Shown piece after piece: positions 7,337 through 15,394 of a stretch of 37,942 nucleotides of DNA. A model generated the notes under the pieces. It saw only the letters and a list, made by a program, of their open reading frames with translations, did no database searches and was not told where the DNA came from. A program made the position numbers and the translations under genes. Position 1 is the stretch's first letter; every line of letters starts with the position of its first letter. Origin of the DNA: CAYOHP01 sp964403795 [NCBI: uncultured bacterium] (GTDB lineage Bacteria > Muiribacteriota > UBA6191 > CAZXTJ01); NCBI GenBank assembly GCA_964403795.1, contig CAYOHP010000045.1, positions 5,307 to 43,248 on the forward strand, written 5' to 3'.

Positions 7337-9070
7337 ATGGAAGGCTCCCGCCAGGAACGCAGGCTGCTCGGCCTCTCGCTCATCGAGGGCGGGTTCATCA
7401 CCCGCGAGCAGCTCGACGCGGCGCTCCGCAAGCACCGCCAGACCGGCGACACCCTGGGATTCACGCTGCTCAAGCAGGGCTATCTGTCGGAGAAGCAGCT
7501 GCTCGAGTTCCTGACCGGCAAGCTCGGTTTCAGCCACGCCAACCTGCAGAACTACGTAGTGGATCGCAGCCTGGTGGCCCTGGTCCCCGAGGACATCGCC
7601 CGCAAGTACCAGGTCTTCCCCCTCCTCAAGGTGAAGAAGACCCTGACCGTGGCCATGGTCGACCCGCTCGATTCGTTCGTGATGGAGAACCTCCAGTTCA
7701 CCACCGGCTGCGACATCAAGCCGCTGGTCTCCACCAAGGACGACATCGTCGCCGCCATCGACAAGTACTACCGGCCGGAGGACGCCGCGGCAGGGGCCGA
7801 GGAGTCCACCCTGGGCCGCCTCCAGGCGCTGGCCCAGGAGGTCCAGGGCAACGCCCAGTCGATGAGCGAGAACGTCGACGCCCGGGCCAAGGAGGGCGAC
7901 AAGGCCTCGATCATCGCCCTGGTCGACCGGGTGATGATGGACGCCATCAAGTACAAGGCCTCCGACATCCACATCGAGCCCATGGCCAAGGGCCTTCGGG
8001 TGCGGTACCGGGTGGACGGCATCCTCGAGACGGTGATGCAGATCAGCTCCGACTGGGGTCCGAGCGTGGTCAGCCGCCTCAAAGTCATGGCCAACCTCGA
8101 CATCGCCGAGAAGCGCCGGCCGCATGACGGGCGCTGCCAGGCCACCGTGGAGAACCGCGAGATCGACCTCCGGGTCTCGACCTTCCCGACCGTGTTCGGC
8201 GAGAAGGCCGTGCTCAGGATCCTCGACAAGACCAACGTGGTCTTCGAACTCGAGGAGCTCGGGTTCACCAAGAAGGTGATGGCCCAGCTCCTCGACATCG
8301 TGGCCAGCCCCAACGGGATCTTCCTCCTGACCGGCCCCACCGGCTCGGGCAAGACCTCGACGCTCTACGCGGCGCTCAAGAAGATCGACTCGGTCCACAA
8401 GAACATCGTGACCATCGAGGACCCGGTCGAGTACCAGCTGGTGAACGTGAACCAGAGCCAGGTCAATCCCAAGGCCGGGTTCACCTTCGCCTCGGGTCTG
8501 CGCTCGATCCTGCGCCAGGACCCCGACGTGATCATGGTCGGCGAGATCCGCGACATCGAGACCGCCGAGACCGCCATCCGGGCCGCGCTCACCGGCCACC
8601 TCGTGTTCTCGACGCTCCACACCAACGATGCCCCCGGGGCCATCACCCGGCTGATCGACATGGGGCTCGAGCCCTTCCTGGTGGCGAGCTCGGTGCTCGG
8701 CACCATGGCCCAGCGCCTGGTGCGGGCCATCTGCAACCAGTGCAAGGAGCCGGTCAAGGTCCAGAAGGAAGTGCTCGAGCGGATGAACGCCACCCCCGAG
8801 CAGATCGCCAACTGGAAGTTCCTGGAAGGCCGGGGCTGCATGGCCTGCAAGGAGACCGGCTACGCGGGACGGGTGGCGATCACCGAGCTCATGGTCATGA
8901 ACGAGACCGTCCGCTCGCTGGCCAACGCCAAGGCGCCGTCCTCGAAGATCAAGCTGAAGTGCCGGGAGATGGGGATGAAGACGCTCCGCGAGGACGGTCT
9001 CGACAAGGCCGGGCGGGGGCTCACCACGCTGGCCGAGATCCTGCGGGTCACCCAGCGGGACGAGGTCTGA
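7337..9070 (+). CDS. pilB: Type IV pilus / type II secretion assembly ATPase PilB/GspE
   Basis: This 577-aa cytoplasmic hexameric ATPase powers pilin or pseudopilin polymerisation. The N-terminal ~65 residues (LLGLSLIEGGFITREQLDAA, then LGFTLLKQGYLSEKQL) resemble an MshEN domain, which can bind cyclic di-GMP. The catalytic domain has Walker A GPTGSGKTS (333-341), an Asp box (TIEDPVE, about 359-365), Walker B DPDVIMVGEIRD (395-406) and a His box (STLHTND, His428). A CxxC pair (467/470 and 502/505) forms the zinc site of PilB/GspE rather than PilT. The start is ATG with GGGGAG upstream. It heads the long metabolic operon and ends 4 bp before folD. Its substrates are plausibly the GspI/J/K-like pseudopilins at 33.4-37.6 kb. 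PilB and GspE cannot be told apart here because no inner-membrane platform gene is in the window. Confidence 0.96.
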   Translation: MEGSRQERRLLGLSLIEGGFITREQLDAALRKHRQTGDTLGFTLLKQGYLSEKQLLEFLTGKLGFSHANLQNYVVDRSLVALVPEDIARKYQVFPLLKVKKTLTVAMVDPLDSFVMENLQFTTGCDIKPLVSTKDDIVAAIDKYYRPEDAAAGAEESTLGRLQALAQEVQGNAQSMSENVDARAKEGDKASIIALVDRVMMDAIKYKASDIHIEPMAKGLRVRYRVDGILETVMQISSDWGPSVVSRLKVMANLDIAEKRRPHDGRCQATVENREIDLRVSTFPTVFGEKAVLRILDKTNVVFELEELGFTKKVMAQLLDIVASPNGIFLLTGPTGSGKTSTLYAALKKIDSVHKNIVTIEDPVEYQLVNVNQSQVNPKAGFTFASGLRSILRQDPDVIMVGEIRDIETAETAIRAALTGHLVFSTLHTNDAPGAITRLIDMGLEPFLVASSVLGTMAQRLVRAICNQCKEPVKVQKEVLERMNATPEQIANWKFLEGRGCMACKETGYAGRVAITELMVMNETVRSLANAKAPSSKIKLKCREMGMKTLREDGLDKAGRGLTTLAEILRVTQRDEV

Positions 9071-9074
9071 TCCC

Positions 9075-10007
9075 ATGGCCGAGTGCGAGGCGAACGGGGT
9101 CCCGGGAGAGAGCGGGGCCACGGACCGGGGTGCCTCGGCGGGGGCCGCCGGCAGAGGGGGCGGAGCCGGGATCCTCGACGGGAAGAAGCTGTCCCGACAG
9201 GTGGAGGCCGAACTCCGGAACCGGGTAGCCGCTCTGGGAGGTCGTCCCCCCGGGCTGGCCGTGGTGCTGGTCGGGGAGGACCCGGCCAGCCAGGTCTACG
9301 TCGCCAACAAGGAGAAGGCGGCCGCCCGGGTGGGCTTCGCCTCCCGCCTGTTCCGGCTCCCGGCCGAGACCGGGGAGACCGAGGTCCTGGCGCTGGTGGG
9401 CCGGCTCGCCGCCGACCCCGAGGTCGACGGGATCCTGGTGCAGCTGCCCTTGCCCAGGGCGATCGACGCCGACCGGGTGCTGGCGTCCATCCCCCCGGAC
9501 AAGGACGTCGACGGCTTCCACGTCGAGAACCTGGGCCGGCTGGCGCTGGGCGAGGAGCGGGTGGTCGCCTGCACCCCCAAGGGCGTGATCCGGTTGCTCG
9601 ACTCCCAGGGATTCGCCTATCCTGGCGCCCGGGCACTGGTGATCGGCCGCAGCCGGATCGTGGGCAAGCCCATGAGCTACCTGCTGGTGAACCGGAACTG
9701 CACGGTCACGGTGGCCCACTCGAAGACCCGGGATCTCGCCGGCGAGGTGGCGCGGGCCGACCTGGTGGTGGCGGCGGTCGGGGTCCGGGGCCTCATCCGG
9801 GGCGAGTGGCTGAAGCCGGGCGCCTGGGTGGTCGACGTAGGCATGCACCGCGACGAGGCGGGAAGGCTCTCCGGCGACGTGGAGGCCGAGGCGGCCAGGG
9901 CCCGGGCGGCCTGGATCACCCCGGTGCCGGGCGGGGTCGGTCCCATGACCATCGCCATGCTGCTCGAGAACACCCTGGAGGCCCGGCTCCGCGCCGGAGG
10001 AGGGTGA
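9075..10007 (+). CDS. folD: Bifunctional methylene-THF dehydrogenase / methenyl-THF cyclohydrolase FolD
   Basis: FolD interconverts 5,10-methylene-THF and 10-formyl-THF using NADP+. The family signatures are intact: YVANKEKA with Tyr75 and catalytic Lys79, DGILVQLPLP, ACTPKG, the Rossmann motif GRSRIVGKP and PVPGGVGPMT near the end. The first ~30 residues are a Gly/Ala/Ser-rich extension before the usual start at ILDGKKLS. No better start codon was seen, and the ATG lies 4 bp after the pilB stop. Next to the glycine cleavage genes, FolD would handle the methylene-THF made by GcvT or used by GlyA. No formate-THF ligase is in the window. Confidence 0.97.
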   Translation: MAECEANGVPGESGATDRGASAGAAGRGGGAGILDGKKLSRQVEAELRNRVAALGGRPPGLAVVLVGEDPASQVYVANKEKAAARVGFASRLFRLPAETGETEVLALVGRLAADPEVDGILVQLPLPRAIDADRVLASIPPDKDVDGFHVENLGRLALGEERVVACTPKGVIRLLDSQGFAYPGARALVIGRSRIVGKPMSYLLVNRNCTVTVAHSKTRDLAGEVARADLVVAAVGVRGLIRGEWLKPGAWVVDVGMHRDEAGRLSGDVEAEAARARAAWITPVPGGVGPMTIAMLLENTLEARLRAGGG

Positions 10008-10014
10008 AGTCCTG

Positions 10015-11175
10015 GTGCGCCATCCCCTGTCGCGATCGGTGCTGATGACCCCCGGCCCGGTGGAGGAGCCCTGGGAGGCGCGCCTGGCGGGACTCGCCTG
10101 GCGGGAGCACCATCGCACTCCCGAGTTCGCTGCCATGTTCCTCCGGGTCTCCCAGGCCTGCTCCCGCCTGATCGGGACCCGTCGCCCCACCGCCCTGCTG
10201 GCGGCCAGCGGCACCGGCGGCCTGGAGGCCGCGGTCGCCAACTTCCTGGCCGAGGGCGAGCGGGCCGTGGTGGTGATCTCCGGCAAGTTCGGGGAGCGCT
10301 GGGCCAAGCTGCTCGAGGCGTATGGGCACGGGTGCGAGACGGTCGAGGCCGAGGGCGGCAAGGCGGTCCGGGTCGGCGAGCTCCGTGAGGTGCTGTCTCG
10401 GGGAAGGCCGGGACTGGTCTTCGCCACCCTGCAGGAGACCTCGACCGGGGTGCGCCACGACATCGAGGCCTTCGCGGCCGCATGCCGGGAGCACGGATCG
10501 CTCCTGGTCGTCGACACCGTGAGCGGACTCGGCTGCCTTCCCTATCGCATGGACGAGTGGGGCGTGGACGTGACCGTGGCCGGCAGCCAGAAGGGCCTGC
10601 TCTCGCCTCCGGGAGTGGCCATGTGTGCCTGGAGCGAGGCGGCGGAGCGGAAGCGGGCCGAGGCCCGCGGGCCCCGCTTCTACTTCGACCTCGGGAAGTA
10701 CCTGAAGAAGCTGGAGCGGGCGCCGTTCACGCCGCCGGCCACCCTGGTGGCCCAGCTCGACTTCGTGCTGGCCCGCCTGGAATCGGTCGGCCTCGACGCC
10801 GTGCTGGCGGCGGTGGAGACGGCCGCCCGGGCCACCGTGGAGGCGGCACGGGCGCTGGGGCTGGAGACGCTCTCGGACGACGTGGACCGGTCCACCGGGC
10901 TCACCACCCTGAAGGTCCCGGCCGGCGTCGACGGGGAACGCCTGCTCGCCGACGCCCGGTCCGCCTCCGGGGTGCGGATCGCCGGTGGACAGGACGAGTG
11001 GAAGGGTAGGATCCTCCGGGTCGGCCACATGGGTGCCACCACCCCCGGCGACCTCCTGGGGGCGATCCTCGGGCTCGAGGGTGCCCTGGCCCGCCAGGGA
11101 TGGAACCGGCCCGCCGGAGTGGGCGTGGCGGCCGCCGCCGCGGTGCTGGCCGGCGGGAACGAAGGAGGAGCGTGA
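10015..11175 (+). CDS. Class V PLP aminotransferase, serine/alanine-glyoxylate aminotransferase-like
   Basis: This 386-aa fold-type I PLP enzyme has the class V signatures: a near N-terminal MTPGPV, the phosphate-binding SGTGGLE (65-71), Asp167 (VVDTVSG) and the Schiff-base Lys193 in AGSQKGLLSPPG. The SQK sequence is typical of the serine-glyoxylate, alanine-glyoxylate and serine-pyruvate group. Its neighbours, GlyA and the glycine cleavage system, favour glyoxylate to glycine or serine to hydroxypyruvate exchange, but specificity cannot be read directly. Some relatives act in phosphoserine synthesis or aspartate transamination. The start is a GTG with GGAGGAGGG upstream. The stop overlaps the gcvT start (TGATG). 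Confidence 0.92.
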   Translation: MRHPLSRSVLMTPGPVEEPWEARLAGLAWREHHRTPEFAAMFLRVSQACSRLIGTRRPTALLAASGTGGLEAAVANFLAEGERAVVVISGKFGERWAKLLEAYGHGCETVEAEGGKAVRVGELREVLSRGRPGLVFATLQETSTGVRHDIEAFAAACREHGSLLVVDTVSGLGCLPYRMDEWGVDVTVAGSQKGLLSPPGVAMCAWSEAAERKRAEARGPRFYFDLGKYLKKLERAPFTPPATLVAQLDFVLARLESVGLDAVLAAVETAARATVEAARALGLETLSDDVDRSTGLTTLKVPAGVDGERLLADARSASGVRIAGGQDEWKGRILRVGHMGATTPGDLLGAILGLEGALARQGWNRPAGVGVAAAAAVLAGGNEGGA

Positions 11176-12278
11176 TGGCGAGCGAGCCGCAGGGCGAGGT
11201 CCGAAGGGTCCCGTGCCATGACCGGCATGTGGCCGCCGGCGCCCGGATGGTGCCCTTCGCCGGCTGGTCGATGCCGGTCCAGTACACGAGCATCCTGGCC
11301 GAGCACAAGGCGGTCCGGACCGGCTGCGGGCTCTTCGACGTGAGCCACATGGGCGAGCTCCGGGTGAAGGGCACCCGTTCCACCGAGTGCCTGGAGCAGC
11401 TGGTCACCAACCACGTGGGGCGGCTCTCCCCGGGGACCGCCCTCTACACCCCGATGTGCCGGCAGAGCGGGGGCATCGTCGACGACCTGATCGTCTACCG
11501 CCTCTGGCCCGACGAGTACATGGTGGTGGTCAACGCCTCGAACCTGGCCAAGGATCGGGAGTGGATCGAGAACCACCTCACCCGGGGCATCGAGCTCCGC
11601 GACGAGTCCGACGACACCTGCTTGTTCGCGCTCCAGGGACCCAGGGCCGAGAAGGTGGCCCGCTCCCTGGGGATGAACGTGAAGGGAATGCCGGCCTTCG
11701 GTACCCGCGACGTCGAACTCCGCGGGGTGCGCTGCCTGGCGGCGAGGACCGGCTACACCGGCGAGGACGGCTTCGAGATCTTCGTGCCCGCCGCCAAGGG
11801 CCCCGAGGTCTGGGACGCCCTGGCCGGCCACCAGGACGTCACCCTGTGCGGGCTGGGAGCCCGCGACACCCTCCGGCTGGAGGCCCGGCTCCTGCTCTAC
11901 GGCAACGACATGGACGACGAGACCACCCCCATCGAGGCCGGGCTCGCCTGGACCTGCAAGCTCGACAAGCCCATTTCCTTCAACGGACGCGAGAAGCTCG
12001 AGGAGCAGGTCAGGGACGGGACCGCCCGGAAGCTGGTGGGGCTCGAAGTGCCCGGGAAGATCCCGGCCCGCCATGGCTACCCCGTGTTCGCGGGCGAGGA
12101 CGAGGTCGGGATCGTGACTTCCGGGACCTTCGGTCCGACCGTCCAGAAGAACGTGGCGCTCGCCTACGTGAAGACCGAGCACGGCAAGCGTGGTACCGAG
12201 CTCGCGGTCGGGGTCCGGGGCCAGAAGCTGCCCGCCTCGGTCTGCCGGACGCCGTTCTACAAGCGGCAGGGTGCGTGA
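11175..12278 (+). CDS. gcvT: Glycine cleavage system T protein, aminomethyltransferase
   Basis: GcvT moves the methylene carbon from GcvH-bound aminomethyl-lipoate to THF, releasing ammonia. The 367-aa product has the folate-binding signatures GLFDVSHMGE, GGIVDDLIVYR (Asp103-Asp104, including the catalytic Asp), the family's LARTGYTGEDGFEIF equivalent (AARTGYTGEDGF), and a C-terminal barrel with TSGTFGPTVQKNVALAYV. The frame is open further upstream, but the ATG at 11175 has AGGAGG six bases before it and overlaps the preceding stop by one base, so it is the likely start. It is the first gene of an uninterrupted gcvT-glyA-gcvH-gcvPA-gcvPB order. It ends 3 bp before glyA. Confidence 0.97.
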   Translation: MASEPQGEVRRVPCHDRHVAAGARMVPFAGWSMPVQYTSILAEHKAVRTGCGLFDVSHMGELRVKGTRSTECLEQLVTNHVGRLSPGTALYTPMCRQSGGIVDDLIVYRLWPDEYMVVVNASNLAKDREWIENHLTRGIELRDESDDTCLFALQGPRAEKVARSLGMNVKGMPAFGTRDVELRGVRCLAARTGYTGEDGFEIFVPAAKGPEVWDALAGHQDVTLCGLGARDTLRLEARLLLYGNDMDDETTPIEAGLAWTCKLDKPISFNGREKLEEQVRDGTARKLVGLEVPGKIPARHGYPVFAGEDEVGIVTSGTFGPTVQKNVALAYVKTEHGKRGTELAVGVRGQKLPASVCRTPFYKRQGA

Positions 12279-12281
12279 CCG

Positions 12282-13547
12282 ATGCTGTCCGGCAACTGGA
12301 TCGAGACCGTCGAGGCCACCGATCCCGAACTCGGCGGATTGCTCCGCCATGAGGAACGACGCCAGGAGGAAGGGCTCGAACTGATCGCCAGCGAGAACTT
12401 CCAGTCGCCGGCGGTGCGGTTCGCGGAGGCTTCGGCGCTGATGAGCAAGTACGCCGAAGGCCTGCCCGGCAAGCGCTACTACGGCGGTTGCGAGGTGGCG
12501 GACCAGGTGGAGAACCTGGCCATCGAGCGGGCCAAGCGTCTCTTCGGGGTGGGTTACGCCGCGGTGCAGCCGCATTCCGGGGCCCAGGCCAACATGGCCG
12601 TGTACCTGGCACTGCTCCAGCCCGGGGACCGGATCATGGGCCTCGATCTCTCCCATGGGGGGCACCTCACCCACGGGCATCCCCTCAATTTCTCGGGCCG
12701 CTTCTTCGAGGTCCATGCCTACCAGGTGTCCCGGGAGACCGAGCGGCTCGACTACGACGGGATCCAGGCCCAGGCCGAGTCGGTCCGCCCCAAGCTGATC
12801 GTGGCGGGAGCCTCGGCCTATGCCCGGACGATCGACTTCGCCCGGTTCCGGGCCATCGCCGACTCGGTCGGCGCCATGCTCTTCGTCGACATGGCCCATA
12901 TCGCCGGCCTGGTGGCGGCGGGCCTTCACCCGAGCCCCTGCCCGCATGCCCACGTGGTCACCTCCACCACCCACAAGACGCTGCGCGGCCCCCGGGGCGG
13001 GATCGTGCTCACCAACGACGAGGAGCTGGGCGCCCAGCTCGACAAGGCGCTCTTCCCCGGCGAGCAGGGCGGCCCGCTGATGCACGTGATCGGGGCCAAG
13101 GCGGTCTGTTTCGGCGAGGCCCTGACCCCCGGGTTCCGGCGGTACCAGGAACGGGTGGTCGAGAACGCCGCTCGACTGGTGGCGGGCCTGGCGAAGGCGG
13201 GGCTCAGGCCGGTGTCCGGGGGGACCGACAACCACCTCGGCCTGCTCGACGTCTCGCCGCTCGGACTCTCGGGGAAGAAGGCCGAACGGGTGCTCGACCT
13301 GGCCGGGATCACCGTGAACAAGAACACCATCCCCTTCGATACCCGGAAGCCCATGGTGACGAGCGGGATCCGGGTCGGGTCTCCGGCGGTGACCACCCGG
13401 GGCCTGGGGCCGGAGGACATGGACCGGGTGGCGGGCTGGATCGGTGAGGCGCTCAGGGTTGCCGACGACGAGGCCCGACTGGGCTCGATCCGGGACGAGG
13501 TGCGCGGGTTCACCCGCGGATTCCCACTCTTCCGCTGGGATTCATGA
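12282..13547 (+). CDS. glyA: Serine hydroxymethyltransferase
   Basis: GlyA interconverts serine plus THF with glycine plus 5,10-methylene-THF using PLP. The 421-aa length is normal. Motifs include [33 protein letters not shown] [24 protein letters not shown] and the PLP Lys232 in [13 protein letters not shown]. The gene lies inside the gcv set, so glycine made or used by the cleavage system can be converted directly to serine. It begins 3 bp after gcvT. It is followed by a 106-bp hairpin-rich gap, the largest in the run between the aminotransferase and lipM genes. Confidence 0.98.
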   Translation: MLSGNWIETVEATDPELGGLLRHEERRQEEGLELIASENFQSPAVRFAEASALMSKYAEGLPGKRYYGGCEVADQVENLAIERAKRLFGVGYAAVQPHSGAQANMAVYLALLQPGDRIMGLDLSHGGHLTHGHPLNFSGRFFEVHAYQVSRETERLDYDGIQAQAESVRPKLIVAGASAYARTIDFARFRAIADSVGAMLFVDMAHIAGLVAAGLHPSPCPHAHVVTSTTHKTLRGPRGGIVLTNDEELGAQLDKALFPGEQGGPLMHVIGAKAVCFGEALTPGFRRYQERVVENAARLVAGLAKAGLRPVSGGTDNHLGLLDVSPLGLSGKKAERVLDLAGITVNKNTIPFDTRKPMVTSGIRVGSPAVTTRGLGPEDMDRVAGWIGEALRVADDEARLGSIRDEVRGFTRGFPLFRWDS

Positions 13548-13558
13548 GAGGATCGGGG

Positions 13559-13630
13559 CTCGCCCATCGGGGGCGAGACCTGCGGCATTTGGCGAGAGGG
13601 CCCGCGAGGCCCCATCGGAACACGGTTCCG
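13559..13630 (+). other. Three consecutive hairpins in the glyA-gcvH gap
   Basis: The 106-bp gap holds CTCGCCC/GGGCGAG (13559-13565 with 13571-13577), GGGCC/GGCCC (13598-13602 with 13608-13612) and CGGAAC/GTTCCG (13616-13621 with 13625-13630). The last ends about 10 bases before the GAGGTGA that serves gcvH. They could set relative expression of glyA and gcvH, by RNA processing or by changing access to the gcvH start. There is no T-run. The conserved core of the glycine riboswitch was looked for and is not evident. Confidence 0.3.
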
Positions 13631-13653
13631 AGGAGAAGAAGAGGTGAGCAGGG

Positions 13654-14034
13654 ATGTATCCCGAGAACTATCGCTATACCCGGGAGCACGAGTGGATCGA
13701 GGCCGACTCCAAGGGGAGCGCCCGGGTGGGCATCACCCACCACGCCCAATCCGAGCTCGGTGATGTGGTCTTCGTGCAGCTGCCCGACGTCGGCAAGAGC
13801 GTCGAGGCGGCCCGCAGCTTCGGCGTGGTGGAGTCGGTCAAGGCGGTCTCCGACCTCTACATGCCGGTGCCGGCCAAGGTGGTCGAGGTGAACTCCCGGC
13901 TCGGGGAGAAGCCCGAGCTGGTGAACCAGGACCCCCACGGCGAGGGCTGGATCGTCAAGGTGCAGATCTCCGACCAGGCCGCCCTCGCCAAGCTGATGAC
14001 GGCCGCGGAGTACCAGGCGTTCCTGAAGGGCTGA
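13654..14034 (+). CDS. gcvH: Glycine cleavage system H protein, lipoyl carrier
   Basis: GcvH carries the aminomethyl group between the P, T and L proteins on a lipoylated Lys. The 126-aa protein has the standard start (YRYTREHEWIE), GITHHAQSELGDVVFVQLP, and the lipoylation site ESVKAVSDLYMP with Lys63. The C-terminal half (GEGWIVKVQI and a final helix) is complete. A purine-rich GAGGTGA precedes the ATG. The stop lies 4 bp before gcvPA. The likely enzyme that modifies Lys63 is encoded three genes downstream. The L protein (lipoamide dehydrogenase) is not in the window. Confidence 0.98.
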   Translation: MYPENYRYTREHEWIEADSKGSARVGITHHAQSELGDVVFVQLPDVGKSVEAARSFGVVESVKAVSDLYMPVPAKVVEVNSRLGEKPELVNQDPHGEGWIVKVQISDQAALAKLMTAAEYQAFLKG

Positions 14035-14038
14035 AGCC

Positions 14039-15394
14039 ATGTACCCGAACGTTCCCCACACCGAGGACGATCGGGGCCGCATGCTCCGGTCCCTCGGCCT
14101 CGATTCGGTCGAGGACCTCTTCGCTCCCGTCCCGGAGGCGATCCGCGAGGCGTGCCGCATCGACTGTCCGGAGCTTCCGGCGGAGGGCCTCGCCGAGGCC
14201 CGGGTGCTCGACCGGATGAAGGCCCTGGCCGGCCGGAACCGGCTGCCCCGGGCGTCGTTCCTGGGCGCCGGGAGCTACGAGCACTACGTGCCGGCCTCGG
14301 TCGACCACGTGATCCGGCGCAGCGAGTTCCTCACCGCCTATACCCCCTACCAGCCCGAGGTGGCGCAGGGCACGCTGCAGGTGATCTTCGAGTTCCAGAG
14401 CCTGGTGGCGGCGCTCACCGGCATGGAGGTCTCGAACGCCAGCCTCTACGACGGGGCCTCGGCCACTGCCGAGGCGGCGCTGCTGGCGCTCTCCGAGAAG
14501 AAGCTCGACCGGGGCGGGGCGATCGCGGTCTCGGCGGGCGTCGACCCCCGGGTCCGCCGGGTCCTCGAGACCTACCTCTCGGCCACCGACACCGAGCTCC
14601 GCACCGTGCCGCTGGGCGAGTGCGGGAGGACCAGCCCCCAGCCGGAACACCTGGCCGGGGTGGCGGCCTTCGTGGTCGGGTACCCGAACTTCTTCGGGGT
14701 GGTCGAGGACCTCCGGGCCATGGCCGGGGCCGCGCATTCCTCCGGCGCCCTGCTGGTCGTGAATGCCTATCCGGTGGGGCTCGGACTGCTGGCCCCCCCG
14801 GGCGCCCTGGGCGCCGACGTGGTGGTCGGCGACCTGGGATGCTTCGGGAACGCCCGGAGCTTCGGCGGCCCCGGCGTCGGGATGTTCGCGGTGAACAAGC
14901 CGCTGGTCCGCAAGGTACCGGGCCGGCTCGCAGGGGTGACCCTGGACCACCACGGGAGGCGGGCCTACGTGCTCACCCTCCAGGCCCGGGAGCAGCACAT
15001 CCGAAGGGCCCGGGCCACCTCGAACATCTGCACCAACCAGGGTCTCTGCGCCCTGGCGGCCACCGTCCACATGGCGATGCTCGGAGGAGGGGGGATCCGG
15101 AAGCTGGCCGAGGCGTGCTGGTCCAATGCCCACTGGCTCTCGGAGCGGATCGCCCGGATCCCGGGGTACTCGCTCGGGTACTCGGCCCCGTTCTTCCATG
15201 AGTTCATGGTGAGGACCCCGCGGCCGGCTTCCGAGGTGATCACCAAGGTCCGGGAGAAGAGCGACCTGCTCGCCGGGTTCGACCTCGGCAGCGTCGAGAG
15301 CGGGCGGAAGAACGAACTCCTGGTGGCCGTCACCGAACGGCGTACCCGGGAAGAGTGCGAGGCCCTGGTGGCTTCGCTGGAGGCGGTCCGATGA
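14039..15394 (+). CDS. gcvPA: Glycine decarboxylase P protein, subunit 1
   Basis: This 451-aa protein is the N-terminal half of the two-subunit glycine dehydrogenase (decarboxylating). It shows the family features FLGAGSYEHYVPASVDHVI, TAYTPYQPEVAQGTLQ, FEFQSLVAALTGMEVSNAS, SLYDGASATAEAA and RRARATSNICTNQGLCALAA. The split gcvPA/gcvPB form is common in Gram-positives, thermophiles and many deep bacterial lineages, whereas enterobacteria have a fused GcvP. It forms the active alpha2beta2 enzyme with GcvPB. The two genes overlap by 4 bp (ATGA), which fits stoichiometric synthesis. Confidence 0.97.
   Translation: MYPNVPHTEDDRGRMLRSLGLDSVEDLFAPVPEAIREACRIDCPELPAEGLAEARVLDRMKALAGRNRLPRASFLGAGSYEHYVPASVDHVIRRSEFLTAYTPYQPEVAQGTLQVIFEFQSLVAALTGMEVSNASLYDGASATAEAALLALSEKKLDRGGAIAVSAGVDPRVRRVLETYLSATDTELRTVPLGECGRTSPQPEHLAGVAAFVVGYPNFFGVVEDLRAMAGAAHSSGALLVVNAYPVGLGLLAPPGALGADVVVGDLGCFGNARSFGGPGVGMFAVNKPLVRKVPGRLAGVTLDHHGRRAYVLTLQAREQHIRRARATSNICTNQGLCALAATVHMAMLGGGGIRKLAEACWSNAHWLSERIARIPGYSLGYSAPFFHEFMVRTPRPASEVITKVREKSDLLAGFDLGSVESGRKNELLVAVTERRTREECEALVASLEAVR

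Noticed and set aside
10680-13235. Minus-strand open frame of 851 codons
   Set aside because: It is antisense to the aminotransferase, gcvT and glyA. The long frame reflects absence of AT-rich stops only.
13548-13653. Glycine riboswitch upstream of gcvH
   Set aside because: The gap has hairpins, but I could not find the conserved core and tandem aptamer layout. The 146-bp gap before pilB also lacks it.
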